Below are positions 17,706 to 26,763 of a stretch of 64,000 bases of DNA, piece after piece. The DNA comes from an uncultured Aquimarina sp. (lineage in GTDB: Bacteria; Bacteroidota; Bacteroidia; Flavobacteriales; Flavobacteriaceae). Where the stretch lies: contig CANMSO010000003.1 of assembly GCA_947500545.1 (NCBI GenBank), positions 434,001 to 498,000 on the forward strand, given 5' to 3'. The notes below the pieces were generated by a model. It did not search any database, was not told where the DNA came from, and saw nothing but the letters and a program-made list of their open reading frames with translations. The position numbers and the translations under genes were made by a program. The first letter of the stretch is position 1, and each line of letters begins with the position of its first letter.

Positions 17706-19292
17706 ATGAACGTTTTTAAGAATTTAAAAAATGACCTACCAGCAAGTATTGTTGTGTTTTTTGTAGCACTACCTTTATGTTTGGGTATTGCCTTGGCCAG
17801 TGGAGCCCCTCTTTTTTCTGGATTAATCGCTGGTATTGTGGGCGGAATCGTGGTTGGAGCCCTAAGTGGTTCACAAATTGGAGTAAGTGGACCTGCAGCA
17901 GGTTTGGCCGCGATAGTACTTACTTCTATTGGTGCATTGGATGGGTACGAGAACTTTTTGGTGGCCGTTGTGTTGGGTGGTGCTATTCAGTTATTATTTG
18001 GAGTACTAAAAGCCGGAATCATTGGGTATTACTTCCCTTCTTCTGTAATTAAAGGAATGCTTACTGGTATTGGGATTATCATTATTTTAAAACAGATTCC
18101 ACATTTTTTTGGTTATGATTCGGACCCAGAAGGAGATTTTGCTTTTTTCCAGGTAGATGGACAAAATACTTTTTCAGAAATTATAAATTCACTTAATTTT
18201 ATTAGCCCCGGAGCAACAATTATTGCTGCTTTAGGACTTGGTATTTTAATATTGTGGGACAAAGTTTTAGTGAAAAAGGCTAAGTTTTTTCAAATCGTGC
18301 AAGGTCCATTAGTTGCGGTTGCAGTTGGTATCGCTTTTTACATGCTCACAAAGGATCACGAAACTCTGGGTATATCTAAGAATCATTTGGTAAGTGTGCC
18401 TATACCGGGTGATTTAACATCATTTTTAGGACAATTTAGCTTTCCTAATTTTGCAGTTATTGGTAGTACAGATGTTTGGGTTACGGCATTTACTATTGCA
18501 CTAGTGGCAAGTTTAGAAACATTACTTTGCGTAGAAGCTACAGATAAGCTTGATCCCGAGAAACATGTTACACCAACAAATAGAGAGCTTTTGGCGCAAG
18601 GAACAGGGAATATTATTTCTGGTATGATTGGGGGATTACCTATTACTCAGGTTATTGTACGTAGTTCTGCAAATATTCAATCTGGCGGAAAAACTAAAAT
18701 GTCTGCTATTATTCATGGCTTTTTATTGTTAATTTCTGTGATCTTAATACCAAGATTATTAAATAATATCCCACTTTCGGTTTTGGCTTCGGTTTTATTA
18801 ATTGTGGGTTACAAGCTGGCAAAACCTTCTTTGTTTAAGAAAATGTATAAGCTGGGTTGGAAACAATCCATTCCGTTTACAGTTACCGTTTTAGGGATTA
18901 TATTTACAGATTTACTTGTAGGTATTGGGCTGGGATTAATGGTAGGTATTGTAGTGATATTGATCAAAAGTTATCAGAATTCGCACTTCCTTCATATCGA
19001 GGACAAGAGTAACGGAAAACATAAAATAGTTATGACTCTTGCAGAAGAGGTTACCTTTTTTAACAAAGGAGCTATCTTAAAAGAACTTGATCAATTACCA
19101 GAAGATACGTATCTTACTTTGGATGTTCGTAAGACAAGATATTTGGATAATGATATTGTAGAAATTCTAGAGGACTTCTCAGAAAAGGCAAAAAATAAGC
19201 ATATCGATATTCAATTAATCTCAGAACGAGGGGCGGTTGAGAACCCGGATAGTTTTATTCAATTTTTTAAACTAAGACCAAAAACAGCATAA
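17706..19292 (+). CDS. SulP family anion transporter (probable bicarbonate transporter)
   Basis: A 528-residue inner-membrane protein with the SulP core: DLPASIVVFFVALPLCLGIALASG, SGPAAGLAAIV, and GMIGGLPITQVIVRSSANIQSGGKTK. It has about 12 helices and ends in a short STAS-like domain (about 440-528). SulP proteins move bicarbonate, sulfate or other anions, often with Na+. The carbonic anhydrase gene 9 bp downstream argues for bicarbonate, as in BicA-type systems; this is inference from context. Confidence 0.92.
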   Translation: MNVFKNLKNDLPASIVVFFVALPLCLGIALASGAPLFSGLIAGIVGGIVVGALSGSQIGVSGPAAGLAAIVLTSIGALDGYENFLVAVVLGGAIQLLFGVLKAGIIGYYFPSSVIKGMLTGIGIIIILKQIPHFFGYDSDPEGDFAFFQVDGQNTFSEIINSLNFISPGATIIAALGLGILILWDKVLVKKAKFFQIVQGPLVAVAVGIAFYMLTKDHETLGISKNHLVSVPIPGDLTSFLGQFSFPNFAVIGSTDVWVTAFTIALVASLETLLCVEATDKLDPEKHVTPTNRELLAQGTGNIISGMIGGLPITQVIVRSSANIQSGGKTKMSAIIHGFLLLISVILIPRLLNNIPLSVLASVLLIVGYKLAKPSLFKKMYKLGWKQSIPFTVTVLGIIFTDLLVGIGLGLMVGIVVILIKSYQNSHFLHIEDKSNGKHKIVMTLAEEVTFFNKGAILKELDQLPEDTYLTLDVRKTRYLDNDIVEILEDFSEKAKNKHIDIQLISERGAVENPDSFIQFFKLRPKTA

Positions 19293-19301
19293 AATAATAA
19301 T

Positions 19302-19928
19302 ATGAAAGCACACACAAAAGAAACCCAGGCATTAATTACGCCACAGGGAGCAGTAGATTTACTAAGGGAAGGTAATGCTAGATTTCAAAAAAAGATGCAT
19401 GCCGATAGAGATTTGATAGCACAAGTTGGCGATACAAAAAGTGGGCAGTTCCCATTTGCAACAATTTTGAGTTGTATAGATTCAAGAGTATCATCAGAAC
19501 TTATTTTTGATCAGGGAATTGGAGATATTTTTAGTGCCAGAGTTGCAGGTAACTTTGTAAATGAAGATATTCTTGGAAGCATGGAGTTCGCCTGCAAGTT
19601 GGCAGGAACCAAATTGGTATTGGTTCTGGGACATACAAGTTGTGGTGCAGTAAAAGGAGCTTGTGATGATGCGAAACTAGGAAACCTTACGGCACTTATA
19701 AGTAAAATCAAACCTGCAGTAGAGGCGACTACAGAGCCTACGGATGCATCATTAAGAAACTCTAAAAATATTGATTTCGTTAATGAAGTAGCAGTGAAGA
19801 ATGTGCAGATGACTATTGATAATATCCGAAAAGATAGCGAGGTGCTAAAAGAAATGGAAGATAATGGTGAAATATTGATTTTAGGAGGTATGTATGACAT
19901 AAGTAACGGAAAAGTTTCTTTTCTGTAA
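19302..19928 (+). CDS. Beta-class carbonic anhydrase
   Basis: A 208-residue protein with the beta-CA zinc site: C58, the D60-R62 dyad in CIDSR, and H111 and C114 in GHTSCGAVKGA. It interconverts CO2 and bicarbonate. No export signal is evident, so it is probably cytoplasmic. It is in an operon with the SulP transporter, which suggests uptake of bicarbonate coupled to CO2 hydration for anaplerotic carboxylation or pH control. A strong terminator follows at 19952. Confidence 0.95.
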   Translation: MKAHTKETQALITPQGAVDLLREGNARFQKKMHADRDLIAQVGDTKSGQFPFATILSCIDSRVSSELIFDQGIGDIFSARVAGNFVNEDILGSMEFACKLAGTKLVLVLGHTSCGAVKGACDDAKLGNLTALISKIKPAVEATTEPTDASLRNSKNIDFVNEVAVKNVQMTIDNIRKDSEVLKEMEDNGEILILGGMYDISNGKVSFL

Positions 19929-19951
19929 AGCATTAAATCCTAAAATTTTCT

Positions 19952-19989
19952 AAAAAAGTGCCGATGTATACCAACATCGGCACTTTTTT
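19952..19989 (+). terminator. Rho-independent terminator after carbonic anhydrase
   Basis: Perfect 10 bp stem GTGCCGATGT / ACATCGGCAC with a 6-base loop, flanked by A6 and T6 that extend the stem and supply the U-tract. It ends the SulP-carbonic anhydrase operon. Confidence 0.92.
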
Positions 19990-20024
19990 GTGTTAATTAT
20001 CATAGCTTTACTATTATTTTTGTA

Positions 20025-20032
20025 TAAAAACG
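20025..20032 (+). promoter_or_regulatory. Bacteroidota -7 box before second SulP gene
   Basis: TATTTTTG fits TAnnTTTG, 12 bp before the ATG at 20045. No TTG lies at the expected -33 spacing. If used, the leader would be only a few bases long. Confidence 0.4.
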
Positions 20033-20044
20033 GAATTATACTAT

Positions 20045-21904
20045 ATGAAAGGGTTTTTCAGCAATTTTAAAGGAGATGCATTTGGAGGGTTAACAGCGGG
20101 AATTGTGGCACTACCTTTGGCTCTAGCGTTTGGAGTGTCTTCCGGATTAGGCCCTAGTGCTGGTTTATACGGAGCAATTTTTATTAGTTTTTTTGCAGCA
20201 TTATTTGGTGGAACAAATACACAGATTTCTGGCCCAACAGCACCAATGACAGCGGTCAGCATGTTAGTAATTGCAGGACTTATAGGTGCTAATGATGGAA
20301 ATGTGACGCAAGCTTTGCCTGCAATTTTAACTGTATTTCTCTTAGCAGGTTTAATGCAGATAGGATTAGGGGTCGTAGGAATAGGGAAATACATTAGATA
20401 TATACCGTATCCTGTAGTTTCTGGTTTTATGACTGCTATTGGAGTAATGATTCTTGTTACACAATTTTTACCAGCTTTGGGATATTATCCTAAAGAAGAT
20501 GAAACTTTTGTAAATGAATTTATACCACAGGCTGAAGAGGTAATTTTAGATAAAATCCTGAAAGATGAAGCAGGAGAAGGTATTCTCGTACTAGAGGATT
20601 TTAAAGAAACGATTAGAAGAGCAGAAGAAATTTCGAAAGAAGAAATACATCTTGAAGCTGTAGCTTTGGCGGGTAATGCATCATCTGGAGTTATGGGTTC
20701 GATTAAAAGTTTACCAGCAGCATTACAAAGTATTGATTTTCTAGAATTGATTCTCTGTCTCGTTACTATTTTGATTATTTACGGATTTAAGAAAATTACC
20801 AGGGCAGTACCAAGTACGTTGGTATCATTAATTGTAGTCTCTGGCGTTGCCTATGGTTTTGGATTACAATACCGTCCTATTGAGCAGATACCAAGCGGGT
20901 TTCCGATGCCTAATCTATCTATATTTTCTGAGTTTAGCTTATGGTCAATCATGCCATATTTTTTTACAGCATTATCTTTATCGTTTTTAGGAGCTATCGA
21001 TTCATTACTTACCTCGGTGGTTGCTGATAATATGACCAAAACAAAGCATAACCCCAATAAAGAGCTTGTAGGACAAGGTATTGGTAATAGTATTGCGGCG
21101 ATTTTTGGGGGAATTCCTGGTGCTGGAGCAACGATTAGAACGGTAGTAAATATAAATGCAGGAGGGAAGACAAGATTATCGGGTATGATAGCCGGTATTT
21201 TGCTCCTAATTATCTTACTTGCTTTAGGGCCTGTAGCATCACAAATTCCGGCTGCGGTTCTGGCAGGAATCTTAATTACCGTAGGTATAGGAGTAATGGA
21301 TTATAAGGGGCTAAAGGCAATACCTTATATGCCAAGGATTGAAGTTGCAATTATGATTATCGTATTACTTTTATCTGTCTTTTGGAATTTGGTATTTGCT
21401 GTAGGTATAGGTTTGGTATTGGCCTCATTGATGTTTATGAAAAAAATGGGAGATGTTACCGCAAGTGAATCCAAAGTTGAATCGTTGCATGGGCTAGAGA
21501 ATAATGTAGAAAAACTATGGAGAGACGAAATTAACTTTCCAAAAGAATTGAAAGAAGAAATATTTATCAAGCATCTTAATGGACCAGTGTTTTTTGGATC
21601 TACAAGCGAGTTGCAACAATTGGCAAACCAAATACCCGAAACAGCATCACATGTAATTCTTAGGATGGATAGAGTTCCTTATATGGATCAATCAGGAGTG
21701 TATACACTAGAAGAGATTATTCTAAGCTTGGAACAAAAAGGAATTAAAACACACATTGTAGGTATCCAGAAGCAACCATTATATCTTGCAAAAAGTATTG
21801 ATATTGTGCCGGACCTTATACCAGATGATTGCGTATTTGAGAATTTTAATTCATGTATAGCCTATTTAAAGGACATTGTAGAAGATGTACATGAAGTAGT
21901 ATAG
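20045..21904 (+). CDS. SulP family anion transporter with STAS domain
   Basis: A 619-residue transporter: DAFGGLTAGIVALPLALAFG, QISGPTAPMTAVS, GNSIAAIFGGIPGAGATIRTVVN, and a full C-terminal STAS domain (about 515-610, NGPVFFGSTSELQQLANQI; MDQSGVYTLEEII). An unusual acidic hydrophilic insertion of about 85 residues (about 145-230) sits between membrane helices after GYYPKEDE. It is transcribed apart from the first SulP gene because a terminator lies between them. The substrate may be bicarbonate or sulfate; the sequence does not decide. Confidence 0.92.
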   Translation: MKGFFSNFKGDAFGGLTAGIVALPLALAFGVSSGLGPSAGLYGAIFISFFAALFGGTNTQISGPTAPMTAVSMLVIAGLIGANDGNVTQALPAILTVFLLAGLMQIGLGVVGIGKYIRYIPYPVVSGFMTAIGVMILVTQFLPALGYYPKEDETFVNEFIPQAEEVILDKILKDEAGEGILVLEDFKETIRRAEEISKEEIHLEAVALAGNASSGVMGSIKSLPAALQSIDFLELILCLVTILIIYGFKKITRAVPSTLVSLIVVSGVAYGFGLQYRPIEQIPSGFPMPNLSIFSEFSLWSIMPYFFTALSLSFLGAIDSLLTSVVADNMTKTKHNPNKELVGQGIGNSIAAIFGGIPGAGATIRTVVNINAGGKTRLSGMIAGILLLIILLALGPVASQIPAAVLAGILITVGIGVMDYKGLKAIPYMPRIEVAIMIIVLLLSVFWNLVFAVGIGLVLASLMFMKKMGDVTASESKVESLHGLENNVEKLWRDEINFPKELKEEIFIKHLNGPVFFGSTSELQQLANQIPETASHVILRMDRVPYMDQSGVYTLEEIILSLEQKGIKTHIVGIQKQPLYLAKSIDIVPDLIPDDCVFENFNSCIAYLKDIVEDVHEVV

Positions 21905-21922
21905 CAGAAATTTTGTGCTTGA

Positions 21923-22438
21923 TTAATATAACGCATTGCCATCAGCGTCCTTGGGAGTCTCTTTTAGTATTGTTGGTAATACCATTGGTGCAAGTTTACG
22001 TACAGGATTGTATAACAATGATGAATTCATCGTTTCTTTTGTGATGATAGTTATATTTCGGTTTATAGCATCTATAAATATGATAATAACACTTGCAATA
22101 AATGCCATTTTTAAAATCCCAAAAGCACCACCAAGAATTTTATTTAGGATTCCTAAGGCTGCATAATCAGCAACTTTGGTTAGCAATTTACCGGCCAGGG
22201 AGACTAATACAACAACTAGGATAAAAGTCACGGCAAAAGCCATTAATTTCATAGCGCCATCTGCCCAATTCACATATTGCTGTAGATAGCCTCCTACGAT
22301 ATAGGAGAAGTGAACGGCTATATAAATACCAACGACCAAAGCGACTAAAGAAGCTAGTGAAGAAAACAAACCTTTACTAAGACCTTTTATTAACCCCCAT
22401 AATAAAAGAATTCCTAAAATAATATCAATATAATTCAT
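21923..22438 (-). CDS. cvpA: CvpA family membrane protein
   Basis: A 171-residue protein with four hydrophobic helices and the CvpA opening YIDIILGILLLWGLIKGLSKG. The N-terminal pattern and the GILNKILGGAFGILKMAF segment fit Colicin V production family proteins, inner-membrane proteins linked in other bacteria to envelope homeostasis. Convergent with the SulP gene, 18 bp apart. A -7 like box CAAATATA (plus-strand reading, 22458-22465) lies upstream. Confidence 0.88.
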   Translation of the reverse strand: MNYIDIILGILLLWGLIKGLSKGLFSSLASLVALVVGIYIAVHFSYIVGGYLQQYVNWADGAMKLMAFAVTFILVVVLVSLAGKLLTKVADYAALGILNKILGGAFGILKMAFIASVIIIFIDAINRNITIITKETMNSSLLYNPVRKLAPMVLPTILKETPKDADGNALY

Positions 22439-22581
22439 TAATGTATTGTTATTGGGTCAAATATAATTCATTCTACTCATAAATAGGCATTGAACACTGT
22501 TTTGTCATTTTAGTCAGATTAGATTTTCTTGCTTTAATAGAAATGCAAGATGTTAAATAGTTAATTTTCAATTTTATTATA

Positions 22582-22614
22582 TATATTTGATATATAATAT
22601 ATACAATATATATC
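22582..22614 (+). promoter_or_regulatory. Toxin-antitoxin promoter with overlapping palindromic operator
   Basis: TATATTTG (22582-22589) fits the TAnnTTTG -7 element. Overlapping it is an inverted repeat, GATATATA (22589-22596) and TATATATC (22607-22614), with a 10-base spacer that ends directly before the antitoxin ATG. This arrangement is expected for autorepression by an antitoxin-toxin complex. Confidence 0.6.
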
Positions 22615-22857
22615 ATGAAAAAAATCATAGATATTGATGAAAAGATGATCCCTAAACTTAAGCTATTAGCGGCAATAGAGAGTTCGAGTGTAAAAAAGGT
22701 AATGGAAGACGCCATATCATGGTATATAGATTATAAGCAAAAAGAGCAGATAAATACATTGTCCCTGGATCAGAAAGAAGATTTAGGATTATTACTTTTA
22801 ATGCAACAAGCTAATGCGGCAGCGACCGTTAGTGAAGAGGAATTATTTAAATCCTAA
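22615..22857 (+). CDS. Putative type II antitoxin
   Basis: 80 residues. The N-terminal KKIIDIDEKMIPKLKLLAAIESSSVKKVMEDAI has the beta strand plus two helices of a ribbon-helix-helix DNA-binding fold. The C-terminal part is a helical, charged segment that would wrap the toxin. The stop is 3 bp before the toxin ATG, the standard antitoxin-first order. The palindrome directly upstream fits its role as autorepressor. Confidence 0.82.
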   Translation: MKKIIDIDEKMIPKLKLLAAIESSSVKKVMEDAISWYIDYKQKEQINTLSLDQKEDLGLLLLMQQANAAATVSEEELFKS

Positions 22858-22860
22858 CAT

Positions 22861-23133
22861 ATGCGCTTAAAAATCTCTAAGCAGTTCGCTAAGGACTTTA
22901 AAACAATTACAGATCAATCGCTAAGGAAAAAGGTTAAAGCTGTTTTAAATACGATAAAAACGGCTCCAAACATCCATTATGTTACTCAATTTAGAGCAGT
23001 AAGTGGTAATGACAACGCTTATAAGATGGGTATTGGTTTTTATTACATGCTTGGGATCGTAACCTCGGATGATGAAATGATTCTCATGCGGTTTTTACAT
23101 CGCGATGTATTAATGAAAGCCATCAATAGTTAA
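22861..23133 (+). CDS. ParE/RelE-superfamily toxin
   Basis: 90 residues with the RelE/ParE pattern: KISKQFAKDFKTI at the start, a basic helix (SLRKKVKAVLNTIK), YKMGIGFYYMLGIV strands and a C-terminal MRFLHRDVLMKAI with conserved Arg and His. Members are ribosome-dependent mRNA nucleases or gyrase inhibitors; the sequence does not settle which. Translationally linked to the antitoxin. Confidence 0.82.
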   Translation: MRLKISKQFAKDFKTITDQSLRKKVKAVLNTIKTAPNIHYVTQFRAVSGNDNAYKMGIGFYYMLGIVTSDDEMILMRFLHRDVLMKAINS

Positions 23134-23153
23134 GTAAATGGTGACTACTCTCT

Positions 23154-25709
23154 TTAAAAATACATTCTAAAGACTACATTTGGGGTAATCCCAAGAGATT
23201 GTTGTCGCAGGATATCTAATTCAAGTTCACCTGTGTCTGGATTTTCTTCGGCTTGATAACTTACCGAAATAGGTACTTGTCTATTATAGATGTTTTGTAA
23301 AGAAGCTCCAATTTGACCCCTCCAATTTCCTGAGGTATTAAAATCAAATCCATAATTTAACGATAGATCTAGCCTGTGGTATTCTGGTAGGCGTTTTGCA
23401 TTAGCGTTACCAAATTCGATCTCATCATTTACGAGATCAGCATCTGTAAAAGGAGCTCCGGATCGCAACAACCAGCCTAGAGAAAACTCCCAATTATCTA
23501 CTTCTAAAGTATTTGAAATTCTGAAATTATGTGGGATATCGTTGTTCCCAGGAAATGAACCTTCTTGTATTTCAGAGAATGTATAATTGATATCATTGAA
23601 TGTGTACCCAATCCAGGTTCTGAAGTTTTTGAATTTCTTTTTTAAAAGCAGATCTACTCCAAAAATGGTACTCTCTCCAATTGATAAATCGATATCAAAA
23701 GTATTAATCCCATTGGTAATCGATGTAAGACCATCAATGGTTTTATAATACCCATCAATTTCGACATTCCAATTGTCTTTAGAAAAGAGAAGCCCTCCAG
23801 AAAACTGAAGACTCTCTAGAATCGGGATTTCTTCATTAGCATGTATCCAGATATTATTTTCTAGACGCAACTGTGTGTCTTCAAATTCTACTAGTTGGCT
23901 TATGGGTTGGTATCTAAGTTCTGCGGTGGCTTTTGCTCTTAAAAAATCAGTGATAGGATACTCTATGTTTATCCTGGGTTCTATATAAAAATCATCGATT
24001 ACAGAATAATGTGATGCTCGAACCCCTAGATTTATAAAGCCTTTATTGTCTGGTAAAAATTTATAATTTGCGTATACCGTATTTGAGGTGTTTTTTACCA
24101 AATCCGACTCATTTATTAAATTTTCAAAATCACTATCTCTTGTAATTTGATAAAAGACTTCATTGTTAGAAAATTGATAGCCCAGAGTTATCAAGTTTTT
24201 GTTGTTAATGTCGTAAGTTAGATTAAGATCTACTCCAAAATCTTCTACAATATTTTTTCTAATGAATTGCTCCTCTAGAACCAGCTCCTGGCTTTCGGTA
24301 AAAAGATAATCCGAGTCATATTTAGAGTAATATGCTTTCAGGCTATGATGAAAATTTTGAGATTTGGTTCCAATCCACGAAAAACTGGCTCCTTCATTTT
24401 TAATTTCAAGATCATCTGTAATAAGATCTTCTTCATCTGCTATTTCAAATTTGAGATCATTATCTGTATAAATGCCACTTGCCAGAATTTTGTCATTCTC
24501 AGAAACATCAATAATTAGTTTTGCTGTGGCATCATAAAAGAAAAAATTGTTTTCGCCTATATCTTCCTCCCGTTCTTCTTCTTCTTCTTCTTCTGATGGG
24601 TTTTGGCCTGAAATATCTGTTATTTTGGTATTTTGAAACACTTTTTCAGAATATGCTTCATATGTTGGTGTTTCTAATATGTCTGTGTATGATCGCCTAC
24701 CAGAAACCACAAGCCCTACTTTATTTCCTATTGGGGCTTTAAAAAATATATCGGCATGCGTACCATTAATTCCAACGCCACCATTAAATTCTTTAGGGAC
24801 TTCTTTATCACTAGAAATATCAATTACACCTGAAGCTCTATCACCATATTTGGGATCTGCTCCTCCTTTAAAAACTTTAGCGTCTTTTACTATATTTGGA
24901 TTAAATGCAGAAAGCATTCCGAAAAAATGCCCTGTATTATACATTTTTATGTTATCCCATAGAATAAGGTTCTGATCTGGTGAACCTCCACGAATTTGTA
25001 TTCCCGTTGCAGTTTCATCAGGACTGTTTATCCCAGGAATAAGTTGAATGCTTTGCAAAACATCCGGTTCGCTTTGACCAGGAAGAATCCCAAGGTCTTC
25101 ATTATTTATTTGTAAGGTACCATCTATACTTTTATCAATTCCCTTGGTAATATATTCTACAATAAGAACCTCTTCGAGAGCTGTGCTTTGCGCAAAAATT
25201 GGTATTCTTGGACAACCAGAGGATTTAAAAGATGCAGCATTCATTACTTTGTCCTTATATCCTACATATTTGATAAGTATTAAGGCATTTTGATCAATCT
25301 CACCCAACTGAAAAAATCCATCGTCATTGGCCACGGTACCAGTTTTTGTACTTTCAATAATAATTGATGCAAAGGATAGGGGAGCATTGGTGGTTTCGTC
25401 AAATAGATACCCACAAACTTCGACTTTGGTACTGGGTGCGCTTACAATTACTTGTCTATCGGATATTTTTTTAAAATTGAGACTGGTTAAGGTTTTTAGA
25501 GTGATTAAAATTTCATCAAGCGGTGTATTGTTGATCGCAAAGGTTATCATTTTATCTTTTACCGTCTCATTACTAAACGAGAAGATAAGATTATATGATT
25601 CAGATAATTCTTTAAGTACTTCTTGCAGCGGAGTTTCTTTATATTCTTTGGTAATCTGCGCCTGCAAAGAGCAGGTAAAAAAGAGAAATAATAATAGAAT
25701 CTTCTTCAT
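23154..25709 (-). CDS. TonB-dependent outer-membrane receptor with signalling (STN) domain
   Basis: An 851-residue protein: signal peptide (ILLLFLFFTCSLQAQ), STN/secretin-TonB short domain (about 18-92) that contacts FecR-type anti-sigma factors, a carboxypeptidase-regulatory-like beta sandwich (about 97-180), a plug domain (about 195-300, with IQIRGGSPDQNLILWDNIKMYN) and a 22-strand barrel ending in VVFRMYF. An acidic run of Glu in an extracellular loop is encoded at about 24561-24600. With FecR and an ECF sigma gene upstream it forms a FecA/FecR/FecI-type surface-signalling unit. The substrate is unknown; there is no SusD partner. Confidence 0.94.
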   Translation of the reverse strand: MKKILLLFLFFTCSLQAQITKEYKETPLQEVLKELSESYNLIFSFSNETVKDKMITFAINNTPLDEILITLKTLTSLNFKKISDRQVIVSAPSTKVEVCGYLFDETTNAPLSFASIIIESTKTGTVANDDGFFQLGEIDQNALILIKYVGYKDKVMNAASFKSSGCPRIPIFAQSTALEEVLIVEYITKGIDKSIDGTLQINNEDLGILPGQSEPDVLQSIQLIPGINSPDETATGIQIRGGSPDQNLILWDNIKMYNTGHFFGMLSAFNPNIVKDAKVFKGGADPKYGDRASGVIDISSDKEVPKEFNGGVGINGTHADIFFKAPIGNKVGLVVSGRRSYTDILETPTYEAYSEKVFQNTKITDISGQNPSEEEEEEEREEDIGENNFFFYDATAKLIIDVSENDKILASGIYTDNDLKFEIADEEDLITDDLEIKNEGASFSWIGTKSQNFHHSLKAYYSKYDSDYLFTESQELVLEEQFIRKNIVEDFGVDLNLTYDINNKNLITLGYQFSNNEVFYQITRDSDFENLINESDLVKNTSNTVYANYKFLPDNKGFINLGVRASHYSVIDDFYIEPRINIEYPITDFLRAKATAELRYQPISQLVEFEDTQLRLENNIWIHANEEIPILESLQFSGGLLFSKDNWNVEIDGYYKTIDGLTSITNGINTFDIDLSIGESTIFGVDLLLKKKFKNFRTWIGYTFNDINYTFSEIQEGSFPGNNDIPHNFRISNTLEVDNWEFSLGWLLRSGAPFTDADLVNDEIEFGNANAKRLPEYHRLDLSLNYGFDFNTSGNWRGQIGASLQNIYNRQVPISVSYQAEENPDTGELELDILRQQSLGITPNVVFRMYF

Positions 25710-25777
25710 ATGATATTTTTGTTTCAGATACTTCTAAAACGTTCGAGCTAGTAATATAGTAAAGTTATTTTATAAGG

Positions 25778-26683
25778 TTATTTTAGTGAAAGTGTGACAA
25801 TATTTCCATTTACAACATATTCTATACCCATAGGAACCAAAACAGATTCTAGTGCAATATTTAGGTCTTTATAATTAAACCCACCGGTAAATAGTTGATT
25901 TTGATCAATAAAATCTCTTCTAAAGGTTATATCATATTGTCTTTCCAATTCATCTAATACTTCTTTTAAAGGCACACTATTAAACAGACTCTCTCCGCTC
26001 ATCCATAGTGGTGATACATTTGTAATTTTACTTGGGATTAGTTTCTTATCTTTTAATAGCACAGCATCACCTTTTAGTAATATTTTTTGTTGACTATCTG
26101 TAGAGGACACTCTTACTTTTCCTTCATAACAACCTACTTGAAATTCACCTGATCTTCCTTTTACATTAAACTGAGTGCCTAAAACTTCAACTTTACCCAA
26201 TTTTGTAGCAACTATAAATTTGGTTCCAGAGGTTACCTTAAAAAACGCCTCTCCGGTAAGCGTTACTTCTCTATTCTGTGACCAAAAAAAACGTTGATGT
26301 GTAAGAGAAGATGCAGCATTAAGATCCACAGTGGTTCCGTCTGGTAATACAACTGCTAATTGTTGCCCAGAGTCTGTTGTGTAATTTACTTTGTTAAAGA
26401 AAAGCCCAATAATAAGCACGATAGAAGCAGCTGCAGAAATAGCATATAGCATTGGTTTTAACTTAATAATCTTTCCTTTTTTAGGTTGCTTATCAAGATT
26501 TTCAAGTGTGTTTTCTAATGATTTCCCAAGATCGAATGAAGGAGCATTAAAGTATTCCAGACCATTAACAATCTTTTTGTAATCGTCATATTCTGGAAGA
26601 TTCTTCAATTCTTCGACTTCTTCTGGGCTAAGATTATTATTTAACCACTTGGCCAGATATGTATTTTCGTTTTCGCTTAACAT
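25778..26683 (-). CDS. FecR family anti-sigma factor
   Basis: A 301-residue protein: a cytoplasmic N-terminus with a short helical anti-sigma region (TYLAKWLNNNLSPEEVEELK), one membrane helix at about 76-96 (MLYAISAAASIVLIIGLFF), and a periplasmic FecR domain (TTDSGQQLAVVLPDGTTVDLNAASSLTH... with EAFFKV). A DUF4974-like C-terminal domain (VPLKEVLDELERQYDITF) follows. It would relay the state of the TonB receptor across the inner membrane to the sigma factor. Gaps of about 80 bp separate it from the sigma gene and 68 bp from the receptor gene. Confidence 0.94.
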   Translation of the reverse strand: MLSENENTYLAKWLNNNLSPEEVEELKNLPEYDDYKKIVNGLEYFNAPSFDLGKSLENTLENLDKQPKKGKIIKLKPMLYAISAAASIVLIIGLFFNKVNYTTDSGQQLAVVLPDGTTVDLNAASSLTHQRFFWSQNREVTLTGEAFFKVTSGTKFIVATKLGKVEVLGTQFNVKGRSGEFQVGCYEGKVRVSSTDSQQKILLKGDAVLLKDKKLIPSKITNVSPLWMSGESLFNSVPLKEVLDELERQYDITFRRDFIDQNQLFTGGFNYKDLNIALESVLVPMGIEYVVNGNIVTLSLK

Positions 26684-26763
26684 AATATTTTTACATAGTA
26701 TTATGAATTTAGTATCAGATATTTAACTCATAACAGTTAAAAAACAAAATACCCTACTTGGGT

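Noticed and set aside
17777..18052. 91-codon frame inside the SulP gene
   Set aside because: Out-of-frame shadow rich in Trp and Cys from Gly codons of the transporter.
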